Below, piece by piece: positions 45,866 to 54,425 of a stretch of 64,000 bases of DNA; the stretch's first letter is position 1; each line of letters starts with the position of its first letter. Made by a program: the position numbers and the translations under genes. The notes under the pieces are model-generated. The model saw nothing but the letters and a program-made list of their open reading frames with translations, had not been told where the DNA came from and made no database searches. Origin of the DNA: Clostridia bacterium (GTDB lineage: Bacteria > Bacillota > Clostridia > Oscillospirales > Acutalibacteraceae); NCBI GenBank assembly GCA_017395425.1, contig JAFPUM010000010.1, forward strand, positions 1 through 64,000. The letters run 5' to 3'.

Positions 45866-45917
45866 GACCTCGTCCTATGCCTTCTATGCGGGAGGCGCAG
45901 GACGAGGTCATTTTTTT
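45866..45917. terminator. Bidirectional terminator, vanY-like / Rpn genes
   Basis: GACCTCGTCCT (45866-45876) pairs with AGGACGAGGTC (45899-45909), then ATTTTTTT. It lies between converging genes. Confidence 0.85.
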
Positions 45918-45921
45918 AGGA

Positions 45922-46980
45922 TTATGCGTCACAGGTCTGTAAATACTGTTTTGCCTGTTCCTCTGTAAGATGGTATTCAAACCGGAGCTCTTTTTCAATC
46001 TGGTCATTGGAAAACTGCAGCCGGTGCAAGGTTCTGATCAGACCGTAGATGCCTTTTTGTATGCCTTGCTCTATGCCTTTTTGTATGCCTTGCTCTATGC
46101 CTTGCCCTATGCCTTGCTCTATGCCTTGCTCTATGCCTTGCTCAATGCCAAACCGAACACCTTCCGCACGGCTTTCGTCCATCATTTCCTGAATGGCTGT
46201 ACACATATTGATTTTCCCCTCGCTTTCGTTGATTCTGATGCGCGTCCCTGTAATGGCACGCAGCATGGCGGCTGTGTCGCGATCAATGCTCTCAAACCGT
46301 TTGTCTTCACCCAGCACCCGCTGCAACGCGTCCTTGTCCTTCCGATACTTGATAAACAGCATCGCTTCCCGGAATTCGGATGTGAGATTTTCGAGCTGCT
46401 CTACCGACATGGTAGCGGGCTGGATCAGATGAATCTTATAATCCTGCACGAATGCCCGCATTTGCTCGTCCACGCCGCCGCACATCTCATAAATACTCAT
46501 GGGAGCATCCCATGGTTTCTCGCCAAAGTAAATCACCAGTGTAATCACGGGTTTCAGACGGTCGTGCCTGCCGAATCCCGACAGATACGCTCCGTGTATA
46601 TCGGCAGTCGGCTCGGACGGTGCAGGTTCCCGCTTTTGGTGCTTCTTGACCTGATTCTCATATTGAATCGCATCATAAAGCATATTCCGTACCGGCATCG
46701 CGTAGTGAATGTGACTCTGGTTTTCAATGCCCAATACCATATAGGTCGCCCGTCCGTCCTGCATACAGACCCATTCCTTGAGTACATCGCGCACCTTCTG
46801 AACCGATTCCTCACCGCTCTCACCGCTGGCATAAGTCACTGCAAGTGCTGTCGTATCCAGTTCTACCAGTTCACCAGCGTCGATGACATGTTTCCCACGG
46901 TAAATCAGGTAATTGAACGCGTCCGCAAAAATGTCCGGCTTACTCATGAATCGTTTCGTCAGTAAATCCTTTTCCCCCAT
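45922..46980 (-). CDS. Rpn/PD-(D/E)XK family protein with GIEQ repeat tail
   Basis: 352 residues. It resembles the Rpn-type, transposase-like PD-(D/E)XK proteins: FMSKPDIFADAFNYLIYRGK start, DGRATYMVLGIENQSHIHYAMPVR (the D...ExQ catalytic-type motif) and YLSGFGRHDRLKPVITLVIYFG. In E. coli, Rpn proteins are DNA endonucleases promoting recA-independent recombination. Near the C-terminus eight GIxx tetrapeptide units (GIEQ, GIGQ, GIQK) are encoded by a 12-bp tandem repeat. ATG 46980 with GGGAGGG. Own promoter at 47007-47035. Confidence 0.88.
   Translation of the reverse strand: MGEKDLLTKRFMSKPDIFADAFNYLIYRGKHVIDAGELVELDTTALAVTYASGESGEESVQKVRDVLKEWVCMQDGRATYMVLGIENQSHIHYAMPVRNMLYDAIQYENQVKKHQKREPAPSEPTADIHGAYLSGFGRHDRLKPVITLVIYFGEKPWDAPMSIYEMCGGVDEQMRAFVQDYKIHLIQPATMSVEQLENLTSEFREAMLFIKYRKDKDALQRVLGEDKRFESIDRDTAAMLRAITGTRIRINESEGKINMCTAIQEMMDESRAEGVRFGIEQGIEQGIEQGIGQGIEQGIQKGIEQGIQKGIYGLIRTLHRLQFSNDQIEKELRFEYHLTEEQAKQYLQTCDA
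46049..46149 (-). repeat. 12-bp tandem repeat inside the Rpn-like gene
   Basis: Eight imperfect copies of a 12-bp unit (plus-strand form TATGCCTTGCTC) encode GIEQ/GIQK. Copy-number change keeps the frame. Confidence 0.85.
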
Positions 46981-47006
46981 CGGCGTTGCCCTCCCTTCCG
47001 TCTTTT

Positions 47007-47035
47007 ATTATATCACAGCGTCGGAAGGAAATCAA
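47007..47035 (-). promoter_or_regulatory. Promoter of the first Rpn-like gene
   Basis: Minus-strand TTGATT (47030-47035), 17-nt spacer, TATAAT (47007-47012), 26 nt before the ATG. Confidence 0.68.
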
Positions 47036-47055
47036 TATGCAGAAGGTGCAATGGG

Positions 47056-47096
47056 GAAAAATTGCCCCGTCGGCAGGAAACCCGACGGGGCAATTA
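47056..47096 (-). terminator. Terminator of rny
   Basis: AATTGCCCCGTCGG pairs with CCCGACGGGGCAATT; on the minus strand TTTTTCC follows. It lies 28 bp past the rny stop. Confidence 0.82.
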
Positions 47097-47123
47097 CATC
47101 ATACAGACAAAAGCATGTATGGC

Positions 47124-48704
47124 TTATTTGGCGTATTCGGAAGCGCGGCTTTCGCGGATGACATTGACCTTGATCTGACCGGGATATTCCAGATCACTCT
47201 CAATCTTCTTGCAGATCTCACGGGCGAGATAAGGCATATCCGCGTCGGCAATGGCTTCGGGTTTGACGATGACGCGCACCTCACGTCCCGCCTGAATCGC
47301 AAAGGTCTCGGAAACGCCGGGGAATCCGGAGGCGATTTCCTCCAGCCGCTGGAGGCGCTTGATATAGCTTTCTACGTTCTCTCTGCGCGCGCCGGGACGG
47401 GCGGCAGAAACCGCGTCGGCGGCCTGCACCAGACAGTCGGTGATGGAAGTGGCTTCCACCCCGCCGTGATGGGCGGCAATGGCGTGGATAATATGCTCCT
47501 GCTCGCGGTATTTGCGCGCCACATCCACGCCGATATCCACATGGCTGCCTTCGATTTCATAATCGAGCGCCTTGCCGATATCATGCAGCAGACCGGCGCG
47601 GCGGGCAGCGGTGACGTCGGCACCCAATTCGGCAGCCATGGCGCCGGCGATCATGGAAACCTCAAGTGAATGGCGGAGGACGTTCTGACCGTAGCTGGTG
47701 CGGTAGCGCAGCCGTCCGAGCAGCTTCACCAGTTCGGGATGGAGTCCCATGACGTTGGCTTCCAGCATAGCCTTTTCGCCTTCTTCTTTGATAAAGGCTT
47801 CGACTTCGCGGTTGGCTTTCTCCACCATTTCTTCAATGCGGGTGGGGTGGATACGTCCGTCGCCGATGAGACGCAGCATGGCAATGCGCGCCACTTCACG
47901 GCGGATGGGATTGAAGCAGGAGAGCGTAATGGCTTCCGGCGTATCGTCGATGATGATGTCCACACCGGTGGCGGTTTCCAGCGCACGGATGTTGCGCCCT
48001 TCGCGTCCGATGATACGACCCTTCATCTCGTCGCTAGGCAGCGGGACGACAGAAACAGTGGTTTCCGCCACATAGTCCGAAGCGCAGCGCTGAATGGCGA
48101 GCGCGATGATATTTTTCGCGCGTTTTTCGGCTTCGTCTCTGGTCTGCTGTTCGTAGTCCTTGATTTTGACGGCTTTCTCGTGAATCAGCTCATCCTCCAG
48201 CGCCTGAAGCAGCAGTTCCTTGGCTTGCTCGCTGGTCAGACCGGAGAGTTTTTCGAGTGTTTCGAGCTGGCTGCGGCGGATTTCCTCCGCCTCCGCGTAC
48301 TTCTCATCCGCCTGTTTCACGCGGGCAGATGCCTGTTCGAGTTTTTTCTCCGCCTGTTCGATTTTCTTGTTGAGATGCTCTTCACGCTGCTGCAGGCGTT
48401 TTTCCTGCTTGTTCATTTCGCCGCGGCGCTCGCGCATTTCCTTTTCGTTTTCGGATTTGAGGGCGTAGACTTCTTCCTTGCCCTTGAGGACGATCTCCTT
48501 GCGTTTGGATTCGCCCTTTTTCTTGGCGTCCTCCACCAGACGTCTGGCTTCCTCCTCTGCCGAAGAGATGGCAGCTTCCGCTACCCGTTTGCGTTCCTCA
48601 TAACCCAGCTGATGCCCTTCCTGCAAACCGGACTTGCGTCCGAGCACCAGCATCACTGCGCCAATGATCAATCCGATCAATAAACCCAATAAAAACCACA
48701 ACAT
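47124..48704 (-). CDS. rny: Ribonuclease Y
   Basis: 526 residues. It is the membrane-bound endoribonuclease starting mRNA decay in Firmicutes. Order of parts: one membrane helix (about 2-25), long Glu/Lys/Arg coiled coil (30-200), KH domain ([20 protein letters not shown]) and HD domain ([23 protein letters not shown]). ATG 48704 fits the usual N-terminus [18 protein letters not shown] lies 14 nt upstream, a long spacing. The in-frame extension of 100 codons is judged untranslated leader. Confidence 0.96.
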   Translation of the reverse strand: MLWFLLGLLIGLIIGAVMLVLGRKSGLQEGHQLGYEERKRVAEAAISSAEEEARRLVEDAKKKGESKRKEIVLKGKEEVYALKSENEKEMRERRGEMNKQEKRLQQREEHLNKKIEQAEKKLEQASARVKQADEKYAEAEEIRRSQLETLEKLSGLTSEQAKELLLQALEDELIHEKAVKIKDYEQQTRDEAEKRAKNIIALAIQRCASDYVAETTVSVVPLPSDEMKGRIIGREGRNIRALETATGVDIIIDDTPEAITLSCFNPIRREVARIAMLRLIGDGRIHPTRIEEMVEKANREVEAFIKEEGEKAMLEANVMGLHPELVKLLGRLRYRTSYGQNVLRHSLEVSMIAGAMAAELGADVTAARRAGLLHDIGKALDYEIEGSHVDIGVDVARKYREQEHIIHAIAAHHGGVEATSITDCLVQAADAVSAARPGARRENVESYIKRLQRLEEIASGFPGVSETFAIQAGREVRVIVKPEAIADADMPYLAREICKKIESDLEYPGQIKVNVIRESRASEYAK

Positions 48705-49011
48705 TGTTTGACACACAACCTCCTTCGTTCTGGCAGGTCGGCGCAAATCGCAATCCTTGGATCCGTCGGTGTTTTTTTGCGGCAAAGACAAAAAACGCCG
48801 TGAAAAAACACAGTTAAAAATATATGAAAATATATGGAAATATATCAAAATATATCTGAAAAACAGAAATTCCGTTGCGCCGCCCAATGGAGCGTTTCTG
48901 CCGAAACAACGGATAAACGCTCCATCATACAATTTTTTGGATGATTTCAGGGTTGGTTTACCTTCGCGAACACACATGGATGCAAAGCGCCCGCGACAAT
49001 ACACCGTTTAT
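48705..49011 (-). promoter_or_regulatory. Long rny leader with hairpin and curved-DNA repeats
   Basis: About 300 nt from the promoter to rny. It contains a perfect ATGGAGCGTTT/AAACGCTCCAT stem (about 48889-48927) without a T-tract, and four 10-bp TATAT-based repeats at 48816-48857. The role is unknown; a long 5' leader suits an autoregulated RNase. Confidence 0.45.
48816..48857. repeat. Four tandem 10-bp A+T repeats
   Basis: Units TATATGAAAA, TATATGGAAA, TATATCAAAA and TATATCTGAA follow one another. A-tracts phased at 10 bp suggest intrinsic DNA bending. Confidence 0.7.
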
Positions 49012-49040
49012 ATTTTAGTACTTTTTTTGTTTTCTGTCAA
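49012..49040 (-). promoter_or_regulatory. Promoter of rny
   Basis: Minus-strand TTGACA (49035-49040), 17-nt spacer, TAAAAT (49012-49017). Confidence 0.68.
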
Positions 49041-49079
49041 GAAATTTACGTTGGAATTTTGTATTTTTGTATAAGTGTT

Positions 49080-49112
49080 GAAAAAGCCCGCGTATTTTTT
49101 GATAACGCGGGC
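49080..49112 (-). terminator. Terminator of the leucine-rich repeat gene
   Basis: GCCCGCGTTAT pairs with ATACGCGGGC around a CAAAAA loop, then TTTTTC on the minus strand; immediately after the gene's stop. Confidence 0.82.
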
Positions 49113-49125
49113 GGGGGGCATGGAT

Positions 49126-50532
49126 TTATTCGTAATCGTCCAGCAGAGAAGCGGGGGTGTAGTGATAGGCGATGGAAGCGCGGGTAAGCGCGTCATTGCC
49201 GTCTGAGGTGCGATTCATCAATTGGCGCCAGTCATTTTCACCGCCGCCGTAATAGACCGTTTCCAGCGCGTCGCAGCCGTCGAAGGCATCCTTGTCGATT
49301 TCCCGGACAGAGGCGGGCATTTCCACGCGTGCGAGGGAAGCACAGCCGAAGAAGGTTCCCTCGTTGAGCGTGTTCAGTCCGTCGGAGAGGCTGATTCCGG
49401 TGAGTGCGGGACATTTGGCAAAGGCACGCGCGCCGACAGACGTCACGCCGTCCGACATGGTAACACTTTCCAGCAGCGGACAGTCGGAGAAGGCACGCGT
49501 ACCGATAGAGACGACACGCAGCGGCAGGGCGACCATACGCAGGTTGACACAGCAGCCAAAGGCGCCGTCCTCGACGGTGGTGACGGTGTCGGGCAGACGG
49601 CAGCTCTTTCCGTATTTCCCGGCGGGATAGCAGATGACGGATGTGAGCGCCTTGTTGTAAAGCACACCGCCGCGGCTGGTATAGTCCCGGTTGCGGCTGG
49701 CGACGTCGATATCGGAAAGACTGCGGCAGCCGTAGAAGGCATACGCGCCGATAGAGGTGACGGTGCGGGGAATCTGTATGCTCCGCAGACGCTCGTCGTA
49801 ATAGAACGCGTGATCACCGATGGAAGTGACGGTTTCGGGAATGGTGATGGCGGCGAGGTTTTCGCAGTCGCAGAAGGCATAAGCGCCGATTTTGGTGAGC
49901 GCGCCCTGCATCTGCACGTCGGTCAGGCAGGTGCAGTTGGCAAAGGCGCTGTCGTCGATGACGGCGACGGAGCGGGGGATATTGATGCGGGAGAGACTGG
50001 CGCATCCGGCGAAAGCGCCTTCGCCGATGGCGGTGACATGACCGGGAATCGTGACAGCGGTGAGCTTGTCGCAGTAGATGAACGTGTAGGAGCGGATTTC
50101 GGTCAGACTGTCGGGCAGCGCGGCGGTAGTAAGGCTGCGGCAGCCGTTGAAGGCGTCGGCGCCGATGGATGTGACCGAATTGGGAATTGTCAGCACCTTG
50201 AGGCGGGTGCAGCCGCGAAAGGCGGAGGTGCCGATAGAGGTGACCGATTCGGGAATCGTGACGTCTATCAGATTTTCGCAGCCGCGGAAGGCATTGTCGC
50301 CGATAGCGGTGACATTGTCGGGAATGACTACCTGAGCGGCACTGCCGTTGTATTGCAGCAATTCGCCTCGGCGGATGCGGAAGGTGGGTCGGAGTGCCGT
50401 CCGCAGGGTGAGAACCATGACCGCGGCGGTGACGGCAATGAGTGCCGCCGTGATAAGCGGGACGGGCAGTGAAGCAGGCGTGCCGGGGCGATGGTTCTTT
50501 CTATGGAAAAAGGAAGATATGTGTAGATTCAT
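49126..50532 (-). CDS. BspA-like leucine-rich repeat protein
   Basis: 468 residues. A short cytoplasmic head and a membrane segment (about 24-44) precede about 14 LRR_5 repeats of roughly 23 residues, consensus VTIPxSVTSIGxxAFxGCxxL. One degenerate repeat near the middle contains YTSRGGVLYNKALTSVI, a common spacer in this family. BspA-type repeats mediate surface binding in oral and gut bacteria; here anchoring by a non-cleaved N-terminal helix is likely. It has its own promoter and terminator. Ligand unknown. Confidence 0.9.
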   Translation of the reverse strand: MNLHISSFFHRKNHRPGTPASLPVPLITAALIAVTAAVMVLTLRTALRPTFRIRRGELLQYNGSAAQVVIPDNVTAIGDNAFRGCENLIDVTIPESVTSIGTSAFRGCTRLKVLTIPNSVTSIGADAFNGCRSLTTAALPDSLTEIRSYTFIYCDKLTAVTIPGHVTAIGEGAFAGCASLSRINIPRSVAVIDDSAFANCTCLTDVQMQGALTKIGAYAFCDCENLAAITIPETVTSIGDHAFYYDERLRSIQIPRTVTSIGAYAFYGCRSLSDIDVASRNRDYTSRGGVLYNKALTSVICYPAGKYGKSCRLPDTVTTVEDGAFGCCVNLRMVALPLRVVSIGTRAFSDCPLLESVTMSDGVTSVGARAFAKCPALTGISLSDGLNTLNEGTFFGCASLARVEMPASVREIDKDAFDGCDALETVYYGGGENDWRQLMNRTSDGNDALTRASIAYHYTPASLLDDYE

Positions 50533-50567
50533 AAAGAGGGAATCCTTTCTGAAGGGGGGATTTTATC

Positions 50568-50596
50568 ATTATAGCACAAGTGGTGGGTTTCGTCAA
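50568..50596 (-). promoter_or_regulatory. Promoter of the leucine-rich repeat gene
   Basis: Minus-strand TTGACG (50591-50596), 17-nt spacer, TATAAT (50568-50573). Confidence 0.7.
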
Positions 50597-50874
50597 TATG
50601 CGGCACAAAATTGAACAGGACAGCTTCACCCTTTTTTTCATTATATATATGAGATTTCCATCTCGTTCACGCCCCATTTTGACAGACGAAAAAATGACAA
50701 ACTTGTAGTGAAATTGTTATTTTTCTTTTATCCTGTAATAATGATTAAATTCACAAATTCGCATTTTTGATGAATAAAGTCACAAAATTATAGGATATAT
50801 TCGACAAATGCCTTCGATAAAGCCCAAAAATTTCGGTCAATGAAATGAAAATGAAGAAAAATGCCATTTAGGGG
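50597..50874. other. A+T-rich intergenic region
   Basis: About 280 bp between divergent genes, low in GC compared with its neighbours. No coding frame or strong hairpin seen. Several TGACA and ACAAA words occur, but no convincing operator. Confidence 0.4.
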
Positions 50875-50903
50875 TTGCCAAATAGTTACAAGTCTGTTAT
50901 AAT
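50875..50903 (+). promoter_or_regulatory. Promoter of the secreted CHAP-like gene
   Basis: TTGCCA (50875-50880), 17-nt spacer, TATAAT (50898-50903). GTTACAAGTCTGTTATAATTGGTAAC contains a 5-bp inverted repeat around the -10, a possible operator. Confidence 0.68.
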
Positions 50904-51011
50904 TGGTAACAGATTTGAAATGGCTCGTTAGAAAAACGACAAATTAAGAGGGTTGCACAACAGGTGCAGAGAAACGGTTTCCAACATACAAACCGAAAGA
51001 AAGGGTTCATT

Positions 51012-52355
51012 ATGAAGTACACACATAACACCAAAAACAGCAGAAAGGTAATCAGAAAGCTCGCGGCGTTTGCGCTGATCGTCATGATGGCGGCAGCGGT
51101 GATTCCGTTCGGTGACTTCGCGACCGCGCAGGCGGCTTCCGCCAGCATCGAATCCGCCCAGAGCACCAGCGGCGAATCCTACACGTCTTCGTCGGCGATG
51201 GCTGCCAAGCTGGACACGGTGTTCGCGGGCAAGATCGGTCTTTCCAAGACCTCTTCCTTCAAAAGCACCGTGAGTGCGCCGCTCGGTTCTTCCAAGATGA
51301 CCAGCCGCAATCAGTATTACATCAAGAACAAGACCACCGGCGCCGTCACCAACGGCTGGCAGTGCTACATCTACGCCAATGCCGTGTACAATACGCTGTT
51401 CGGCGAATACATCGGTCGTGCGCAGGGTCTTTCCCATTCCAAGGTCGTCATTTCGGGCGGCAGCAGCAAGGCTTCCTATCAGCAGTTCACCGACGCGGGC
51501 GTCAAGTGCGGCGCCTATATGAGAACCACCACAAAGTCCAACGGTGCTTACAACGGCAGCGCGGGTCACTCCCTGATCGTGCTGAGCTATAACGCCAACG
51601 GCATCACCTATCTCGAAGGCAACGCGGACGGTCACGGTCTTGTGAGAATCATCACCCGCACATGGGACGGCTTCAATAAAGCGCAGCTTTCCGGTCGTTC
51701 CAGATATATCTGCCATGTGGTGCAGGCGACCGACAGCTACTATGCCGAGCATTACCGCGCCAGCTCCGGCGAGGCTTCCACCGAAAAGACCAGCACCAGC
51801 AAGAGCGACGGTTCTTACAGCCGCGTGCTGAGCTATAAGAAGACCGTGATGACCGGCGAAGATGTCAAGACTGTTCAGAACTCGCTCAAAACGCTTGGTT
51901 ACAGCGTGAATGTCAACGGCAAGTATGATGAAGCCACCCGTGACGTGGTGAAGGCCTTCCAGAAGGCAAACGGTCTGACCGTGGACGGCAAGTGCGGCTC
52001 CGGCACCTGGAAAGCCATTGAGAAGGCTGTCAAGGCAGCCGCCAGTGAAACTGCTGTCAAGGGCGTTTCCGTTACCAAGAGCGCGACGCTCAAGATCACC
52101 CGGCAGCCCGCCAACGTGACGGTTGCACTCGGCGGCAAGGTTTCCTTCACCGTCAAGGCGGAAGGCACCGGTCTGACCTATCAGTGGCAGCTTTCGGACG
52201 ATAACGGCAAGACTTGGCGCAACAGTTCTGTCAAGAAAGCCGATTACAACACGACTCTCAGTAAGAGCAATGTCAACCGTCAGGTGCGCTGCATTGTCAC
52301 CGATAAGGACGGCAATAAGGTTACATCCAAGGCAGCCAGCATGAAGAAAAAGTAA
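51012..52355 (+). CDS. Secreted CHAP-like protein with PG-binding and Ig-like domains
   Basis: 447 residues. A signal peptide (about 1-42, cut near AQAAS) is followed by a cysteine-peptidase-like domain (about 95-240). Cys118 (GWQCYIYANAVYNTLFG) and His186 (SAGHSLIVL) form the likely dyad. Next come a PG_binding_1 domain (277-340, VKTVQNSLKTLGYSVNVNGK ... FQKANGLTVDGKCG) and a C-terminal Ig-like domain (362-442, ITRQPANVTVALGGKVSFTV). The product is probably a cell-wall hydrolase or adhesin. ATG 51012 with AAAGAAAGGG; own promoter and terminator. Confidence 0.85.
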   Translation: MKYTHNTKNSRKVIRKLAAFALIVMMAAAVIPFGDFATAQAASASIESAQSTSGESYTSSSAMAAKLDTVFAGKIGLSKTSSFKSTVSAPLGSSKMTSRNQYYIKNKTTGAVTNGWQCYIYANAVYNTLFGEYIGRAQGLSHSKVVISGGSSKASYQQFTDAGVKCGAYMRTTTKSNGAYNGSAGHSLIVLSYNANGITYLEGNADGHGLVRIITRTWDGFNKAQLSGRSRYICHVVQATDSYYAEHYRASSGEASTEKTSTSKSDGSYSRVLSYKKTVMTGEDVKTVQNSLKTLGYSVNVNGKYDEATRDVVKAFQKANGLTVDGKCGSGTWKAIEKAVKAAASETAVKGVSVTKSATLKITRQPANVTVALGGKVSFTVKAEGTGLTYQWQLSDDNGKTWRNSSVKKADYNTTLSKSNVNRQVRCIVTDKDGNKVTSKAASMKKK

Positions 52356-52389
52356 AAAGCATAAAAAATACCGGTGAATCAATCAAAGA

Positions 52390-52447
52390 CTCCCCCGTAT
52401 GCGGAAGAAATCCTTCGGCATACGGGGGAGCGCTTTATTTTTTATTA
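52390..52447 (+). terminator. Terminator after the CHAP-like gene
   Basis: CTCCCCCGTATGC (52390-52402) pairs with GCATACGGGGGAG (52418-52430); CGCTTTATTTTTTATT follows. Confidence 0.78.
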
Positions 52448-52471
52448 TTTTAAAAAACAGCGTCAGCCTGT

Positions 52472-53077
52472 TTATTCCCGCATAGCGTCCTTGATAGCGG
52501 CGAGGAGCTCATCGTAGGTTTCAAACGCGGGAAGGTCGGGATTGTCGGCTTTGATCCGGTCGGTGGAGCGGAAGAGGAAACCGGCTTTGCTGGCTTTTAT
52601 CATCGCGAGATCGTTGAAGCTGTCGCCGCTGGCGATGGTATCATAGCCGATGGACTGGAGCGCCTTTACGGTGGTGAGTTTGGACTGCTCGACGCGCATC
52701 CTGAAATCCACGACTTCACCCTTCTCATTGACGACCAGCGAATTGCAGAAGATCGTGGGCCAGCCGAGTTTTTTCATGAGAGGGGCGGCAAACTCCTTGA
52801 AAGTGTCGCTGATGATGATGACCTGCCCCATTTCGCGGAGCGCGTCCAAAAATTCCTTAGCGCCGGGCATGGGGTCGATGGTAGCGATGACGTCCTGAAT
52901 TTCCTTGAGACCGAGACCGTGCTCCTTGAGAATGGCAATGCGGTATTTCATGAGCTTGTCATAATCGGGTTCGTCGCGGGTGGTCTTTTTAAGCGCGGGA
53001 ATGCCGGAAGCCTCCGCGAAGGCAATCCAGATTTCGGGTACGAGCACGCCTTCCAGATCCAGACAGGTGATATACAT
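52472..53077 (-). CDS. thrH: Phosphoserine phosphatase / homoserine phosphotransferase ThrH
   Basis: 201 residues, HAD superfamily. CLDLEGVLVPEIWIAFAEASG is the ThrH version of motif I (Asp7, Glu9). VIIISDTFKEFAAPLMKKLG holds motif II (Ser/Thr) and GDSFNDLAMIKASKAG motif IV. ThrH dephosphorylates phosphoserine and can transfer phosphate to homoserine, linking serine and threonine metabolism. ATG 53077 follows GAAAGGAA; a 31-codon extension lies over the promoter. Monocistronic. Confidence 0.93.
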   Translation of the reverse strand: MYITCLDLEGVLVPEIWIAFAEASGIPALKKTTRDEPDYDKLMKYRIAILKEHGLGLKEIQDVIATIDPMPGAKEFLDALREMGQVIIISDTFKEFAAPLMKKLGWPTIFCNSLVVNEKGEVVDFRMRVEQSKLTTVKALQSIGYDTIASGDSFNDLAMIKASKAGFLFRSTDRIKADNPDLPAFETYDELLAAIKDAMRE

Positions 53078-53158
53078 ACGTATGTTCTTCCTTTCTTCTA
53101 TCGTATGATGTGACGGGATAAAACCTGCTATGTCATATGTTTCATAAATGACAAGAGC

Positions 53159-53187
53159 ATTATAACACAAAAGCTGCGATTCGTCAA
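53159..53187 (-). promoter_or_regulatory. Promoter of thrH
   Basis: Minus-strand TTGACG (53182-53187), 17-nt spacer, TATAAT (53159-53164). Confidence 0.7.
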
Positions 53188-53217
53188 ATGATTTGTGGAT
53201 GATTTCAAAATGGGGTT

Positions 53218-54282
53218 CTATTGATCCGACGTATAGGCGTAGGCGGCAGCCTCAGCTTCCTGCTGAAGGGCGACGTATTCCTCCAGGCACACATGGTTGA
53301 CATACATATAGGTGGCATGGAAGACTCCCACATAACGGATATGCCACGGTTCGTAGGCAATGCGGGTGATTTCCTCCTTGTCGGCGGGATAGCGGAGGAC
53401 AAAGCCGAATTTATGGGCGTTCTCGGCGAGCCACTGACCTTCGGGGGTATTCTGATAGTTGTGGTCGGTGGTATTGTCGTTGCTGACGTCGATGCTGCAC
53501 CCGAGCTGATGTTCGGAATTGCCGGGAGTCTGGGTGGTATTGAGAGCGAGCAGCCGCGCCTGCGTGGAGGAATTGCCTGCGTTGATATAGCGCTGCACGG
53601 CGTTGTCATAGAGCTGGGACTGGCGCGCATAGCTGCGGTAGGCGCTGATGATGTGCATACGGCAGCCGCTCACTTCGGACTGCATGGCACGCAGCAATGC
53701 CTGGTATGCCTCAAAGGTTTCGGCGGAAATATAGAGCGTGCCGTAATTTTCGGCGACGTATTCAGCGGGAATTGCCATGAGATCGGCGGGAACGTCGTCC
53801 GCTTCCAGCGTGTTCTGATAATTGGCGATGGGGAGCTTTTCATAATACAGCCGGGGCAGGGTACTGTCGGGGGGGAGTTCCCGGTACTGCACGGTCACGC
53901 CCACGCTGGCGGTCAGATGCCGGGCAGAAGCGGTCAGGGTAGTGGTGCCGTTTTTGGCGGCGACGATATGACCGTTCTCCACGGTGAGAACCCCGTCGTC
54001 AAGCAGTTCCCATGTGTAGGCGTCTTTGTCGAGACGGCTGCTGGGCGGGCTGCATTCGGGCAGACTGTCAAAGGTTTCGCCCACATAGAGCGTGACGGCA
54101 GCCGGACGGAAGGTAAGCCGCTGCAATTCCCCGTCGAGGCGTGCGATGGCAGCCTTGCCCTGCGGCAGTGAACGTTTGCACACCACCGCCGCCATGACCA
54201 CCGACAGCAGCGCGAAGACGGTGCGCTGGATCTGGAGGGGAGTGATAACAAGCGTTTTTTCTTCATTCAATGGAATGTTCAT
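53218..54282 (-). CDS. D-alanyl-D-alanine carboxypeptidase, VanY type (M15B)
   Basis: 354 residues. A membrane helix (about 16-34) is followed by a bacterial Ig-like (Big_2) segment (about 58-132, VTLYVGETFDSLPE ... NGTTTLTASA) and the VanY domain (about 145-330). Catalytic residues are intact: ISAYRSYARQ (Arg216), SEHQLGCSIDV (His258, Asp265), and EPWHIRYVG (Glu311, His314). It should trim the terminal D-Ala of peptidoglycan stems. It shares overall plan with the degenerate relative at 45023. The SD is far from the ATG (AGGAG, 15 nt). Confidence 0.92.
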   Translation of the reverse strand: MNIPLNEEKTLVITPLQIQRTVFALLSVVMAAVVCKRSLPQGKAAIARLDGELQRLTFRPAAVTLYVGETFDSLPECSPPSSRLDKDAYTWELLDDGVLTVENGHIVAAKNGTTTLTASARHLTASVGVTVQYRELPPDSTLPRLYYEKLPIANYQNTLEADDVPADLMAIPAEYVAENYGTLYISAETFEAYQALLRAMQSEVSGCRMHIISAYRSYARQSQLYDNAVQRYINAGNSSTQARLLALNTTQTPGNSEHQLGCSIDVSNDNTTDHNYQNTPEGQWLAENAHKFGFVLRYPADKEEITRIAYEPWHIRYVGVFHATYMYVNHVCLEEYVALQQEAEAAAYAYTSDQ

Positions 54283-54365
54283 AGCAAGCGTTTCATGCTC
54301 CTGTCATGAGAGAATAGATGGTATAGCGATAGTATGTGCCGACAAACGGCGTGATATGCTGCAAG

Positions 54366-54405
54366 GAATAAAAAGCAGACCGGTTCCCATGAGGAAGCGG
54401 TCTGC
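54366..54405 (-). terminator. Terminator of the LCP gene
   Basis: GCAGACCG (54375-54382) pairs with CGGTCTGC (54398-54405); minus-strand TTTTTATT follows. Confidence 0.75.
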
Positions 54406-54425
54406 GCAGGGAAAGCCGGAGCGTG

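Noticed and set aside
46049-46149. CRISPR-like array
   Set aside because: Units are 12 bp, contiguous without spacers, and encode GIEQ tetrapeptides in frame.
49222-50472. 416-codon plus-strand frame opposite the leucine-rich repeat gene
   Set aside because: It only reflects the LRR repeat on the other strand.
53218-54282. Second VanY pseudoenzyme
   Set aside because: All zinc and catalytic residues (His258, Asp265, Glu311, His314) are intact.
54270-54300. Five-codon upstream frame (MKRLL) overlapping the VanY start
   Set aside because: Its ATG is only one base from the SD, so initiation is unlikely; reported only as a reason the VanY SD looks distant.
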